From the NCBI RefSeq assembly GCF_009730915.1, contig NC_052475.1, positions 24,241,016 through 24,305,015 of the forward strand: DNA of 64,000 nucleotides, given 5' to 3'. Source of the stretch: Dioscorea cayenensis subsp. rotundata. Taxonomy: Eukaryota > Streptophyta > Magnoliopsida > Dioscoreales > Dioscoreaceae. Below, piece after piece: positions 63,327 through 64,000 of the stretch. The notes under the pieces are model-generated. The model saw only the letters and a program-made list of their open reading frames with translations. It did not search any database and was not told the DNA's origin. The stretch's first letter is position 1; each line of letters begins with the position of its first letter. The position numbers were made by a program, and so were the translations under genes.

Positions 63327-64000
63327 CTCCCCTCCCGATCAAACAAACCCCTGAAAGAAAAACCAATAAAACAGATCATCACCAGCATTGAGAACACAAA
63401 ACCGAGATCGAGATCGAAATCAAGATCTCGAGCAGAGCAAACCGCGGAAGATGATCTCCCCGGCCTTCGACAGCACTAAGCCTGTTCTTGTTCTCATTCG
63501 AGAGCATATATCGAGAGTGGCTTTGTTCGCTCCGCTGGCTTCTAGAGAGAGAACAAAAAACTAGAGAGAGAGAAAGAGAGTTCCAAGAAAACTAGTAGAA
63601 AAATGCTTACCTGTGGTTATTACGAAGTCGCGGAAATCCCCATAGTGGTCTACCCTTTTTCAAGTATATAAAGATTAGATAAGGGTTGTTGACTAGAGAA
63701 TGACTGGATAAGAGTACGTGGCGAATAGAGAGAGTCGTTATGTGGTGTGTTGGTGTTTGGATGAGAGTTTGGGATTTTTAAATATCTGAAACCGATTTCA
63801 TTTGTGATATGATTAATTTCTGGAATATATGCGGGGAGATGTGATGAGCGTGACATCTTATATAGTGTGTGCCTTTCACGTTATCTCTTGGATTTCGAAA
63901 GATGGTTTATAGAGGGTTCTGTCTCGTCTCATCTCGTGTGCAAATCACGTGACTAGGTTGGGGGATTTGTTGCCACGTCAGTTCTGTCACAGTGCTGCAG
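63327..64000 (-). promoter_or_regulatory. Leader, 5'-UTR intron and promoter of the glucose transporter gene
   Basis: The UTR intron is 63351-63610. GA-rich leader sequence lies near 63545-63580. A palindromic G-box CACGTG is at 63946-63951 and another ACGT core (GCCACGTCAG) near 63972. G-boxes bind bZIP and bHLH factors, often in light or ABA response; regulation here is only inferred. Confidence 0.45.

Noticed and set aside
1-64000. CRISPR array, prokaryotic operon or phage system
   Set aside because: The sequence is plant nuclear DNA with introns; tandem repeats seen are AT-rich minisatellites without regular unique spacers.

Overview
The window is nuclear DNA from a flowering plant. Genes are spliced with GT-AG introns (one GC-AG). 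Families include LRK10-like and LRR-III receptor kinases, CBP60, a sterol C5-desaturase, a BC10-like GT14 enzyme and a plastidic glucose transporter. Intergenic DNA is very AT-rich and full of LINEs, tRNA-derived SINEs, TIR elements and a nuclear copy of plastid psbJ. The species cannot be named; GC-rich third codon positions in some genes would fit a non-grass monocot, but this is a guess. Exon borders were placed by hand from frame, splice signals and family knowledge.

Layout: 1-5149 is repeat-rich and ends in a 1000-N gap (4150-5149). 5914-19042 (+) holds three LRK10-like ectodomain exons (5914, 11844, 15721), each with its own signal peptide, all ending in phase 1. Only one mini-exon, TM exon and kinase exon set follows (17663-19042). 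19723-20911 (-) is an MSRA5-like methionine sulfoxide reductase with Ser for the catalytic Cys. 22443-24613 (-) is an ABHD17-like hydrolase. 28177-34766 (+) is a nearly full-length but dead L1-type LINE. 36762-39050 (-) is a CBP60 calmodulin-binding regulator. 39643-42093 (+) is a 5'-truncated relative of the LINE. 43772-47295 (-) is sterol C5-desaturase. 51646-53729 (-) is an LRR-III receptor-like (pseudo)kinase. 54873-56649 (-) is a BC10-like glycosyltransferase. 57517-63326 (-) is a plastidic glucose transporter.

Two themes stand out. First, the LRK10-like locus has three phase-compatible ectodomain first exons upstream of one kinase cassette, which could be an alternative-first-exon receptor or a decaying tandem array. 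Second, four otherwise well-conserved genes each carry exactly one extra base relative to the expected frame, which suggests consensus errors in the assembly as much as pseudogenes. The genes form no pathway together, although LRK10L, CBP60 and LRR-RLK families all act in signalling or immunity in other plants.
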